Of a stretch of DNA of 64,000 bases, positions 10,913-21,214 are shown one piece after another. The stretch lies in assembly GCA_022495005.1 (NCBI GenBank), contig JAGYXB010001943.1:930001-994000 (forward strand). Reading direction: 5' to 3'. Origin of the DNA: Rhyacophila brunnea. Its lineage: Eukaryota > Arthropoda > Insecta > Trichoptera > Rhyacophilidae. How positions within the stretch are numbered: position 1 is the stretch's first letter; the number at the start of each line of letters is the position of its first letter. Made by a program: the position numbers and the translations under genes. The notes beneath the pieces are model-generated. The model was not told where the DNA came from. It did no database searches and was given only the letters and a program-made list of their open reading frames with translations.

Positions 10913-11853
10913 GTTTTGACAGAAAATATGACGTAGTTAGAGCGACGCCGAGCGAAAGAAATCGATGCAACATTCTTCACGATAATTTATTTTACCCCAT
11001 GTAATTCGTGCGCAGCAGAAGAAGTCGCAATGTGCGCAATGTCAAGGTTAAGTAATTGTTCCGCTAAAATAATATCCGCTATATAAAATAATAATAATAA
11101 TATAAGGCATTACTACGACAGTGATATTGTACTTACACCATTATTTTCGGTAAACCATCGTTTATCGTCCAGACAGACATGCAGTACATATTAACCACTA
11201 CAACATTGTACATATAACCAGCTGTGTAATATCAAATCATATGATATACCACTTCGCCATGTAAGATAGCGCCCGGAGACCATAAAGGCGTGTTGGACTT
11301 TACTGCACGACCATGACGTTCTTTTGATATTGAACAAAAAAAAATCGTAAAAAGGCCGTACAGAAGAGTTATCATACGAGCGTGATCCTCCTTTCACTCA
11401 CCCCCCCCGTCGAGTTCGGAGTCAGCGGGCGCCACTTGTGGCCGACATGTTTATTAGCAGCCCTGGATTTATTGCCGCGCCATGTGTAAACGTAAAGGGT
11501 GTTAATACAGGGTCATGATAAACTCAATCCTACCGATATTTTAAACGACAAGTGAACATTCTTTTTTACTGATTACAGCAATCTAATTATTAGCAAATAA
11601 TGACCAATGTATCAAATACATATAGATGTTTATGATTCAAATCTTGTTGACCAAGTGAAATACACAACTGATTATACTTGGCACGGAATTGCACCCAGAG
11701 TGCAATGGTGGCGAAGGCCCTCCTCCACAGTGGAATCTCGAGGCTGCGTTAAGTTTTAAACACATTTTTGCCAGCTGATATCGAACCGCATACGGTGGCA
11801 TTGGCGACTTATGAAAGCAGACATACTATAATGGAATTATCGGAATTCTCTAA
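10913..11853. other. Non-coding stretch with GC-richer block 11395-11480
   Basis: Around 11395-11480 there is a C8 run, then GTCGAGTTCGGAGTCAGCGG and nearby GCCACTTGTGGCC, a short palindrome. No open frame or TE end recognised. The rest is AT-rich with no features. Confidence 0.35.
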
Positions 11854-11925
11854 CTCATACACAAATTGAAAAACAATATGTGTACTAGCCAGACCAAGGA
11901 TTCGAACCGGGCAGCCATCGTGGAC
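11854..11925 (-). mobile_element. SINE S1 head fragment
   Basis: The minus strand reads CGGTTCGAATCCTTGGTCTGG, a near-perfect B box. It then reads GTACACATATTGTTTTTC and AATTTGTGTATGAG, the same sequence that joins head to body in the complete S1 copy at 27189-27433. The fragment stops right after TATGAG. The remainder of a body, on the opposite strand, begins at this same point at 12387. Confidence 0.6.
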
Positions 11926-12079
11926 TGTCTGTAATAATAACACAATTTATAATATATTACAATTCTTTTTAACACTACACCAGGCCATGAGGTAGAATGA
12001 CAGAAGTATAGTGAAACACTAATGGATTTAGTAACAGAAGACAAACACACAGATTTTGAAAAAATCAAATAAATATATT

Positions 12080-12157
12080 GTCACCTCACCGAAGTCAAAC
12101 TCGGGGCCCACGGATGAAAAGCCAGGGCCATACGCACTGGACTACGAGGACCACCAA
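12080..12157 (-). mobile_element. Second tRNA-like SINE head
   Basis: The minus strand shows TAGTCCAGTGCGTATGG (A-box-like) and CGAGTTTGACTTCGG (degenerate B-box), with tRNA-like spacing. It lies just upstream, on the minus strand, of the S1 head at 11854-11925, so two SINE heads are stacked in the same direction. Confidence 0.4.
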
Positions 12158-12386
12158 ATTGCCACAATTACAGTTATGTATTCAAAGTAACAGAGATATT
12201 ATGCCCAATAAATAATGTTACAGTCTTAAATATTTTTTCAAACAGCATCTTTCAGTTATTTATTATTTATAATATAGATAAATGTATGCACCATTTTTTT
12301 CATCAATAATCTTTCTAAAATATGAAGCATACATCCATGCAAATAATAAATAATTGCAGTAAGTTGTTTTAAAAAACACTCTCTTA

Positions 12387-12501
12387 GAGTATGGACGTAA
12401 TAGGTTGAATAAGTGGCTAGAATCCATTTCTCTTTAAAAAAAACTGTTAATACAAACCTCCACTTCGCGGAGGCCCATATGACCTTATTAGAATAGGATG
12501 A
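12387..12501 (+). mobile_element. SINE S1 body fragment
   Basis: Matches the body of the S1 copy at 27189-27433: GAGTATGGACGTAATAGGTTG, AAGTGGCTAGAATCCATTTC, CTGTTAATACAAACCTC, then GGAGGCCCATATGACC and TATTAGAATAGGATG. It lacks the tRNA head and the A-tail. With the minus-strand head at 11854, it looks like one SINE split and partly inverted, or two independent truncations at the same point. Confidence 0.65.
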
Positions 12502-12624
12502 TATGTATTATTACAAATTATGTATGTACAATAAATATTTAATGATGTATGCTTAAATCTTATGTATTGCCTACCTATGAAAACCTAGAAAAAATGATTA
12601 TTTATTGACAGATAAAATAGTAAA

Positions 12625-12748
12625 CGTAGTATATTCTTGGGTTTTCACCGTGTCTCCTTCTTCCTTCTTTACTCGACGTTTCGAGTCGAGTCGACGTCGA
12701 GTAAAGAAGGAAGAAGGAGACACGGTGAAAACCCAAGAATATACTACG
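12625..12748. repeat. Perfect palindrome, 55-bp arms
   Basis: Arms 12625-12679 and 12694-12748 are exact reverse complements around a 14-base spacer (TTCGAGTCGAGTCG). The left arm begins CGTAGTATATTCTTGGG and is pyrimidine-rich in its middle (CTCCTTCTTCCTTC). No mismatch was seen. Such identity implies a very recent origin, active conversion, or a sequencing or assembly artefact. Transcripts would form a near-perfect hairpin. Confidence 0.95.
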
Positions 12749-12839
12749 ATACAAAACAACCGTGAAAGCCTCAAACATTATAAAATAGTAAACTTTGGTA
12801 TTGGAAACTTTTTCTAGGATATCCCTGACTGTCTCATGA

Positions 12840-13140
12840 CTGCATTTAAAAGCGCCTCGAGTTATGGTGAAAATCATCCCTTTTGGGGTTGTAAATTATC
12901 TAGTTTAAGACTCTTTAGACGCTTTTCATTAAATTTTCATTCCTACAACATCACTCCGCACGTCCGAAGTCCCATCCATCAAGAGGAAGAAGAGAATTCT
13001 TCACCCTTGTTAAGTGCCCTCCGTTTATTGCGACCCGACTGTCGTCACTTAGCACTTTTGCCACCCTCTCTGCGAGGGCTGACACCCCCGGGGCGGCCCT
13101 GCACTTGTCGGATAGATAATACCCCGAAAGCGAAATTGAA
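12840..13140. other. GC-richer block, probable decayed repeat
   Basis: From about 12950 to 13110 the composition rises (CCACCCTCTCTGCGAGGGCT, GACACCCCCGGGGCGGCC). A 111-codon plus frame crosses it but has no recognisable domain. On the minus strand the block ends in AGAATTCTCTTCTTCC. It looks like transposon or retroelement UTR material and not host coding sequence, but the class is not determined. Confidence 0.35.
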
Positions 13141-13376
13141 TCAATGTACGTATTTTACTTATTATTTATGAGCTTTTTCGGCCTGTCCGGTAAAAGTAAA
13201 TAGTTCCCTATACACCCCCAATAGTGAGTTCGAAAGTCAACTGTTGTGATTATAATATTAGGAATATATTGGTAGGAAATGATAAATTACAATTTTTGTT
13301 CCAATATGTTCGTCTCATGTGTGGATATATCTTAACTCATTTAGTGCTAACACCGCGACTGGCGCGTTTGGAGTCG

Positions 13377-13420
13377 TTGACCATTAGATATAATTAACGT
13401 GTTATTTAAATGTGGTAATT
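13377..13420 (+). repeat. Dispersed repeat K, copy 1
   Basis: TTGACCATTAGATATAATTA followed by TATTTAAATGTGGTAATT is matched at 61059-61108 (TTGGCCATTCGATATAATTA and the same TATTTAAATGTGGTAATT). Short, ends not defined. Confidence 0.5.
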
Positions 13421-14050
13421 AAAAGGTTAGCAGTGATTGTGTTAGATTTTTACAAGGCTTCGCTGTTATAATATCAATTTTTGGTTCAAACCATTGAGTG
13501 CCTACACTATAATCGAACGCATGAAACAAAAAATCTGTCGATGTTCAGATCATAATATACAATAATATTTTTTGTTTTGTATTTGACCGCAACAAACTGT
13601 TAGTGGTTTTCATAAATTATCAGCTTATTGTCTAGCTTTTAGTCTACTTTCTCATACTGAAATTTCAGTATTTGCCGATTTAGAAATAGTAGTGGCAAGA
13701 CGTTATCATATAATACATTTTTTTGTCTTGAGTTATCTGTAACGCATGAGAAAAACATATGAAAACGTGTAAGAGAGAGCGAGATTGGGAGAATACGTAT
13801 TAAACATACATGTTGGTGGTATAAACGCAAATTCAAAATTTAAAAAATCGAAAAAATTGTTTATTTTAATCGGGTCGTGAAAGAAAACAAATCATACTTT
13901 TAAAATATTTTGATAGATGCTTACAGCGGTAATAGCATATGTAGTGTGAGTATTGAGAAATTAGTGTGTTATTGAAGAGATTTGAGGGTAATTATAATAG
14001 AGATAGGATTCTGTAACCTCAGGCAACATTATTCAATAAATCATTATGGA
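13421..14050. other. Unannotated stretch
   Basis: AT-rich, no recognised features. Confidence 0.5.
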
Positions 14051-14330
14051 TCAGGTATAACCATCAACTGTGTCGCCGCTTGACAAACTTGATTCTACAA
14101 AGACTTCGCCAGGCTGGTGTAGCAGCTCACAGACAAAGAATTGAGTCTGAAACACCAGAGCAAACACAATAACGTCTACAAGCTGTATATTCATAGAAGC
14201 AATTAGGCAGTGAACGTATTGACGTTCGATTCCAATCCATGCAAATAAGGCCATACACTTAGTACTATCACGGTCTCGCAATTGTAATAATACCAAGGTG
14301 CACATAACCTCAAATCCCCAGTAAAAGCGC
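14051..14330 (+). pseudogene. Helitron-like replicase relic (arginine/glutamine-rich segment)
   Basis: One plus frame from about 14075 reads LTNLILQRLRQAGVAAHRQR and then IESETPEQTQ, a stop, RLQAVYS, a stop, and further residues. R/Q-rich strings with an ETPEQ-type motif are typical of the N-terminal half of Helitron-encoded and related large transposon proteins in arthropods. Two in-frame stops show it is dead. The segment is short and lacks the Rep or helicase motifs, so the assignment rests on composition and the ETPEQ motif only. Confidence 0.35.
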
Positions 14331-14424
14331 CTACTTGGTGATAACTATCATAGAAATAGAGACCATCAGTTGTTTATTCTCCCAAGGTGCAGAACCAACC
14401 TGCCACTGGCAATGCCAATTGGGA

Positions 14425-14675
14425 GGGCGATAACTATGTTCAACGAAATTGCTTCGGGTGTTGATATATTCCACCTACGTGAGAATGAGTTTAGGTGGAC
14501 GTTGTTTTATAAATTCTTAAAATAGGGTCTGCTTAACTCACCCGGTGTACTTCCTTGTACCTATCTAATTTGCTAATACTGTTTTATATTTCTTTGTTTC
14601 TAAATGTCATGTTGTAAACGTCTTAAAATTTGTAATGTCCACAATATGTTAAAAAATAAATAAATTGAATTGAAA
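14425..14675 (+). pseudogene. LINE 3' end, AATTG-tailed family, copy 1
   Basis: A short frame reads FNEIASGVDIFHLRENEF and RWTLFYKFLK and then stops. About 150 bases of 3' UTR follow, ending ATAAATAAATTGAATTG. The same peptide (with HLRESEFKWTLF) and the same UTR end occur on the minus strand at 27662-28010. A short C-terminal peptide, UTR and simple-repeat tail is how 5'-truncated non-LTR elements look; CR1, L2 or Jockey-like is inferred, not shown. Confidence 0.6.
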
Positions 14676-15569
14676 TGAGCACCACTTTACTCGAAAAGTT
14701 GTGTTGAGAGAGGTTTTCCTGTAATAAATCGTCAATGTGAGTTGAATAAACATAATTTATGTTGCAAATCTAAATCACATCCTAGAATTTTGACAGGTGG
14801 TTTCTGCTGGTAACTGTTTTCTAGTACCTATTATTAATATGTTCAATAAATTATGTCGTATTAGACAATTAAATATAAATTGTATGCATTAAATAATCGT
14901 TTGGGAGTCTGTACTTCTGATATGATTCATACATAATTAGTTAATTAAGTTTTTTTTTACGGCCTAATAGAGTCTTACAATTTTCGTTTAATTATAATTT
15001 AACAAATAATTCATTAAATGTTCATGTAATATCAACACTACATCGTGTTACTTCCTACAACAATTTTATTTATTACATAAAACAACATTTTCTAAACCGC
15101 GAATAAATCACTTTTAAAAATTATCGAATTATCCCGTGGAAACGCAATTACCCCCACACCAAAAATGAAACATGCCCTAAATCCTGTCATGCGAGAGATT
15201 TTCGCTTCGATAGTACCTAAGTCTATGTAATATTAAGTTCAATATACCCATATGACTGATTTAGCATTGCAAGGCTGTGCCCACATAGTATATATATTTT
15301 ATTATGTTACTTCGGAAAACAAAATATTTGTCACGATTTAAATTGGCGGGGAGGAAACATGAAAAATTTTCCTGTTTTGGATAAAGTTATAATAGCTTTT
15401 TTAACGTATGTTGTTATATCTATTGGCGGAACTTACCTCGAAAAAACGTAACATGGCAGCATCACGATTTTTGTAAACATCTATTTACCAACATCATGCG
15501 GTGCACCGACGGAGAGCAGCGATCAGTGTCATTGACAAAAACATGCCAGACAGGGTATGAAAACAAGCT
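14676..15569. other. Unannotated AT-rich stretch
   Basis: No gene or repeat end recognised. Confidence 0.5.
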
Positions 15570-16210
15570 ATTTGGCAGGAAAAAATGCTAAATTTTTTTC
15601 AAATAAAATTGCAACTAAATTTACTTATTCTACCAAGAACCAAGTCAATACCTATCGAAAAAATGTCGATACGTGTAAAAGCCACACATTTTAACAGAAA
15701 TATATTTTTAAAAAATCGACAACAAATACCTATATTGTGTCAAGAGCTTCTTTCTTGTGAGATAGACATAGACGATTAAAGAACACACCTTTTAGATGAA
15801 TAATTGCTAAATTATTATTTTATGTACGCGGAGATTCTGAATAATATACAAAAACATTAAATAATAATGCATGAAATTGTTTCATCGTGTTTTATTTCTC
15901 ACTAAAATAGGTGCATTAAGTATCCGATAGTCATAAATTTGATGCGCATGAATATAAATAAACTAAATATCAATTCTTCAACACATTTAAAGCTGTTGAA
16001 GGCATCAAAAAACGCTAGTAAAAACGCCACAAGCCAGATGTGTTTTTTGCAAGCTAGATGCCTATCGAAAAATGCTAGATCTGGCAAGAAAAATGCTAAA
16101 TTGGCAACGCTGGTAGACATCCTAACTTAGCGTTTTCTTGCCAGATTTAGATAGAAAAATCGCATCTGACATTCTGACATGTGACTTGAAATCTAGCGTT
16201 TTTTATGTAC
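15570..16210. repeat. Cluster of short inverted and direct repeats (GGCAAGAAAAATGCTA type)
   Basis: The word AAAAATGCTA or AAAACGCTA recurs with CTGGCAAG beside it: near 15574, 16008, 16068, 16088, and inverted at 16126-16150 and near 16195. A clear hairpin is formed by 16079-16102 and 16123-16147 (CTGGCAAGAAAAATGCTAAA against its inverted copy) with a 20-base loop. One frame through it reads repeated KNA motifs only because of the DNA repeat. Probably the subterminal region of a foldback-type element. Confidence 0.55.
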
Positions 16211-17900
16211 CGTGTCATGAAAACACTACATTTTCCCGGTTGGCCGATGAGCCCCAAATACAAATAAATTATAAGATCAAACGCAATATTTTATGCTAGC
16301 ATGTTGTGTTGTGTTTTATATATTTTAACGCCCTCGAGACTTTCACTAGTCTTACTTCACTTGTATGTCATAATATAAAAAAATAAATTACCATTTGGAC
16401 TAATAATACATGTATACATAAATTAATTATACGCTCGTGTTTATAATTTAATTTTGGACTGATTGAACAACATTTTTTTCGGACCGATATCAGGCCATAA
16501 TTCCATCCCTGAATACGTCTTAACCACTATCAACACAACTTATATTTTTCTCTAGAGGGGCACCGGTAAAGCTAATCTATACCAGTTTTCTCTTATCAGC
16601 TTGGTAGATTGCTCCAGACTCCAGAGAGTTTCCCAGCGAAGACAATATAATATCATAGGTCACATGATTCAACAACATACTCAGTGTTTCAGATTTCTCG
16701 GCAATCATACAAATGAAATGGATTTCATTTTTGTGAACCCAATCGTCGTGCATTAAAATCAAAGAAACAGTATAACCAATGACATTAATATGGACGAAGT
16801 ATCTGGGAAAAAAATTACACTCACTTTTTTGTCGGGTCTGCCGAATGGTTCGGGTTGAACTGGTTCGCTCAAATGAACATTGGCACTAGAAACACTGTTC
16901 TAATGCCATTACAATAAAGGTGATATTGCTATAAATTCCCGATGCATGATATCGCATAATGGAAATTACGTGCCGTCTACCTATGCATGTGCGAATGTCG
17001 GTATGCGCGAATTTACTTGCTAGTTACTGTATTGAGTGCGTTGTCCATTAATAATGTCACTGAGTATAACACATAAAAGAATTTTCTATATATTTAATAT
17101 ATTTTGAATAATAGTACCTACCTACCTATTCTTTAATTGATATAAATAACCCCGAAATGCCTCAATTTTTTTTCATATTGAAAATGCAAAACACTGTTTA
17201 ATTGTCATCCTAAAATTAAGAATATCGAACCAACCCCTCATGTATGAGGGACCCACCACTACCACAAATACTTACTAGCAAGATCTCTGGGAAATTTCAG
17301 TGGACTAAATAATAGCTTAGAATATTATAATATGACGTATATTAATCACCTTAAAACACATAAAAATGTTACATACAACCTTGTAATTTTGAATCAACGA
17401 TATGATGCCAACTATAAATTTATATAATAATACATTTACGATTTATGATTTTTTTGAAATTAAGTAAGTGGTGTGTACTTATTTTAATGTTTTTTTTTAT
17501 AGCCCAATATTCGCGACTTCATAAAGTAGAAAAATTCCGTAAAAGATTTTTTTTCGTTGAGATTTTTCGCGAATCGTGTTTATTTCAGGTACCGAGCGCC
17601 AATAAATCATTTTTTTTGTTTATGGTAAAACTTATTTGCTGAGCTTGAATACCTTGTGACTGATTTTTATCTAAAAATCATCATCATCAGCTAAACTTTA
17701 GGTATGCACATACTTATAAAACTTTTAAAGTAATGTGAAAAATGCAATTGATCTTACAAATGAGGCAGATAGTTTTAAAGTCGGTAACATCAATATTTCG
17801 CCATTTTAGAAAAGACAATCGTAAAAATACTGTAAAGCACATTAGTTAAAACATAATTTTATATCGATTATGGTTTCGTTTAGACAATGCTTAATTAATT
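16211..17900. other. Unannotated stretch
   Basis: No recognised gene, terminus or repeat pair. The 60 to 65-codon frames here are AT-driven and show no motif. Confidence 0.45.
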
Positions 17901-18170
17901 AAAAAAAAACTAACCATCTGTAATATATATTCCTAATTCAACGAAAGCAAATAAGTATGACTGAAAAAGTCTGCAGTATTTTTCCCATAGCATATTACTC
18001 GTATCTAAAGTAGGTTTGGTTTTGTAGGGTGTAATTGAATTTTAAAAAATAGCCAGCACCATCTTCAAATTGTATTCCTAGTTCAATGAAAACAAATAAT
18101 TATGACTGGCAAAGTTTAGTGAGCACTATTTATATCGAATTTTATCCTACCTCCACCCTTCGCCACTTTG
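17901..18170 (+). repeat. Satellite-like dimer E, locus 1 (unit ~140 bp)
   Basis: Two tandem units start at about 17901 and 18041. Each has AAAAA..TA.CCA followed by TTCCTA.TTCAA.GAAA, then CAAATAA.TATGACTG and AAAGT. The same two-unit arrangement occurs at 22095-22385. A dimer at two loci suggests a tandem repeat captured inside, or spreading as, a mobile element. Confidence 0.6.
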
Positions 18171-18355
18171 TAATATATAAAAATATCTAATTTTCATAGA
18201 TATCGTCATTGTACATACTTCGTAAAAATTCGGTAATTATTATAATAATTGTGTATGTACTATGTAGGTTTTTCATCGTTTTCTAAGATAAGTAATGTCC
18301 GACCTACCCGGCTTAGTGGCAATAGCCATCTGTCGGCGGGTCGCCGAGTCAATAC

Positions 18356-18709
18356 GTGATGATGCATTCTGCCGCCCCTGCCCTTAACAGACAGTGGGAA
18401 AATTCAATTTGTGATTTACGCTTAGTTTTCCACCCTTATTTATTACGAGAGCGGTTTTTCCTTATTGGCGGTTGGCCACTTCTAAAGTTACCGCTGTTTT
18501 GTATCATTGCGGAATTTATCGACGCAAAAATTGCGAGGATTCTTTTACTATTTGAAATAGTATTTTATTGCCAAAGAAACGTTGTAATTTTTTCACAAAT
18601 TTCATTTATACCTTATTTGGAGCTAAAGCGAATACATTTTGTAAAGGCAAGTTTTGCTACCAATTGGTTACCACCGAAATATGTCACATGGTTTAATCAA
18701 TTAATATAA
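18356..18709 (+). CDS. Unrecognised open frame, 117 codons
   Basis: The frame begins MMMHSAAPALNRQW and carries two hydrophobic stretches (about residues 34-53 and 60-73). No known motif. It sits after a GC-richer patch (18300-18390) and has no visible splice sites. With only 117 codons and no family match it may be chance or a fragment of an unidentified element. Confidence 0.12.
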   Translation: MMMHSAAPALNRQWENSICDLRLVFHPYLLRERFFLIGGWPLLKLPLFCIIAEFIDAKIARILLLFEIVFYCQRNVVIFSQISFIPYLELKRIHFVKASFATNWLPPKYVTWFNQLI

Positions 18710-19147
18710 TATATTAAAGAAAGTACACACGGCCAAAGATATCGCTTTTTAGAAATCAATTTTTATGTGTTATTTGGATACCTTCTTTGGTGATAATTAT
18801 TAATATTGTAACTTTCTTTCATTTGCTTACCTCTCACTGCCATGATGAGTAACCCCCCGGGCAAGATTTTAATTAGTATTTCAATCATAATTTCCACGTT
18901 TTCGGCCTGGGAAATATATTTTTTTATATACGGATTTGATAATTTATTATTGCCGACAAAAATACATAGATAACTACTTGTATTTTATTATTGCAAACAA
19001 ACAGTTACATTGAGAACTAAATAGAGGATTAATAAATAAAATATGTGACAAAAGATATAAAATTAAACGATATAAGTATAATATTTATTTAAATCAATAC
19101 CATAATAATTATATAACTATTTATATACTTACTAGAATTCTCCAAGT
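18710..19147. other. Unannotated AT-rich stretch
   Basis: No recognised features. Confidence 0.5.
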
Positions 19148-19409
19148 ATATGAGTGGTTCACAAGCATAGTGAACCAAGTCCATTCTGGTTATTTTTGAA
19201 TAAGCTAGGTTCAAACATAATATTTGAGTATTTCTAATCGTGTAAAGGTATGATTGCAATTCAAAGTGTTATTTTGAGTACGTGTAAGCAATTATGTAAG
19301 GGAAATCATACCCTTACAGAATAAGAAATACTCAAATATTATGTTTGAACTTAGCTTACTCAAAAATATCCTGAACGGACTTGGTTGACTATGCTTTTGA
19401 ACCACTATA
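19148..19409. mobile_element. MITE with ~105-bp inverted arms
   Basis: Nearly the whole element is an inverted repeat. GTGGTTCACAAGCATAGTGA on the left is mirrored by CAACCAAGTC..TATGCTTTTGAACCAC-type sequence on the right. Matching runs through CCAAGTCC, TATTTTTGA, AAGCTA.GTTCAAACATAA and TATTTGAGTATTTCT. The spacer is about 45 bases. There is no open frame and no definite target duplication. It would form a long hairpin if transcribed. Confidence 0.8.
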
Positions 19410-19795
19410 CCTTCTCCAGTCCCCTGGATACATCAAGAGTACAAACACCGACTGCATTACCTCTTTGGCTTTATATGTTTATTCACTGACTCAGTTACTC
19501 AGTTGAAAGGCACTCACCTGTTTTGTCAGTCAAGTGACAACTGATCTCAGCCACCGTCTTCAAAGCAGACGATTCCTAGGGTCCAAATGTCTCGAAACCC
19601 AGGGGTGTTTTTTGGTTTTGTTAGACTCAGCCAAAAGATAGGTCTATCTTTTAGATTGTGTGATAAACGAGGCAATCAAAATTATTTTCTTTCCCATATT
19701 TTATCTAGTTTTTTTTAAATTTCAAACCGTTATTTTTATGTCCCCTTATAGGTATATAAGTCAACACTAATGAATACATTGTATTGTATGTATTT

Positions 19796-20442
19796 AGTGT
19801 AGGGTAAAATGAGGTTAATTGGGTACAGGCGTTGACTGGGCCATCGTTAATATATAAACCACAGTTTGAAGGTGAGGTTAACTGGGCTGTTGTCCACGGT
19901 ATTGCAAAAAAATCCAATCGACACTGTATTGCCAAAATTATTTATAAATCCAATGGTGGTCTCTCAGGACAGTGGCTGGTGAATCAGTGTGAGACAAAAA
20001 AAACATACTTCTCCAGAAGGCGTAGCTTTTGTTCCAACCTCTGACATTTAAAAAAATACGAGCTCCCATTCTTTATGGTTAAAATGGACGTTTTGCTAAT
20101 TTATATTCATTTAATTTTGAATTCATGGGCTCTTCGATTATTCATTGACAATGATTTATTTTAAAACATATATTTTATTTTATATGATATCTAATAAAGT
20201 GGAATTAATATGTATGTAACCATATAACACCACATGGGGTTAGGTAGGCAACTGGACTTGTCATTAAAAATTGTTGATTTTATATTAATATGACACATAT
20301 TTGCTATTTATTTTTCCATTTAAGTTAGCTCGAATATATTGGTTCTAAGAAGAAATAATTAAAAATACAAGACTTTTTAATTTATAGTTTTTATAGCCCG
20401 CCAAAAAAAATGTACCCAGTTAACCTCGTTCTACCCTACACT
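19796..20442. mobile_element. TIR element, ~647 bp
   Basis: The left end AGTGTAGGGTAAAATGAGG continues TTAATTGGGTAC. The right end is its inverse (GTACCCAGTTAACCTC, then GTTCTACCCTACACT): about 32 bases with few mismatches. An internal GAGGTTAACTGGGC at about 19874 repeats part of the end. A 70-codon plus frame inside has no recognisable domain. No exact target duplication was identified; superfamily open. Confidence 0.65.
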
Positions 20443-20919
20443 GTATATTATAATATGTGAATATATTATATGACTACTTTTTACAAATATAATGCTATAC
20501 ACTTTGTATAAAATAAATAAACGCATATTTATTCAATCAACTGACATTAATGCTTATAATAAGCAATGCTATTTTGAATGAACGTCAAATAACCTTTCAC
20601 GTCTCACAAAATAAAACCACAGCTCATTCACCCTCGATTATTCGAAGCTCATAATAATATTATTAATATTTTATTTTCTCATCTAAGTAAACTGAGTCGA
20701 CCGTTGACGGTGAAATTTTCGTATAAGTAACGTGTATGGTACTTAATACCACGTACGGCGACGAATAATTGAATCGTTTTTCGCGTGTTTGGAACTAAAA
20801 TGGAAAAAATGCTAAGACGTTTTCACGTGAGGCTTGAACTCAAACTACCACCGAAAATTCCTGTGGTTTTACCTTCGTTACCATGCGATGCAATATTGAA
20901 TAACGTTGATGGACAGTTA
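20443..20919. other. Unannotated stretch
   Basis: No recognised features; a 61-codon frame begins at 20785 and runs into the transposon terminus below, so it is not credited. Confidence 0.4.
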
Positions 20920-20967
20920 CAGTGGCGTAACTGGGGTAACAAGGGGAGGGCTTTCCCCGTATTCACT
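20920..20967 (+). mobile_element. DNA transposon terminus (CAGTGGCGTAACT type)
   Basis: CAGTGGCGTAACTGGGG followed by a G-rich run is a widely seen end of nonautonomous hAT elements. No partner end was found nearby. Confidence 0.4.
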
Positions 20968-21214
20968 TAATTGTAACTCTACTTATTATGTAACAAGAAA
21001 AAAATGTTGAATTCGGTATTTCATAATAGATATTGGCATAAAATGATCGGTATGTCATTGTCAGTTAAGAGTATTGAAAGATGGTGAATATTTATTTTAT
21101 TGGCAATACCTATTACTGGAGGTAGGCTGTTAAAATCTGACATAAATAGTGCACACTAAACTTTGTGAGTCAAACGTATTTATTTTCATTGAACTAAGAC
21201 TACAACGTGTAGAT

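Noticed and set aside
12602..12877. 91-codon minus-strand gene
   Set aside because: It runs through the perfect palindrome, and its mirror frame on the plus strand is open as well; no domain.
12836..13171. 111-codon gene
   Set aside because: Open because of local GC richness; no motif; the block looks like retroelement UTR on the minus strand.
14051..14305. 84-codon minus-strand gene
   Set aside because: The opposite strand shows a Helitron-like R/Q-rich frame with stops, which explains the open antisense frame.
15939..16130. Lysine/asparagine/alanine-repeat protein (KNA repeats)
   Set aside because: The peptide repeat mirrors a DNA repeat present in both orientations and outside the frame.
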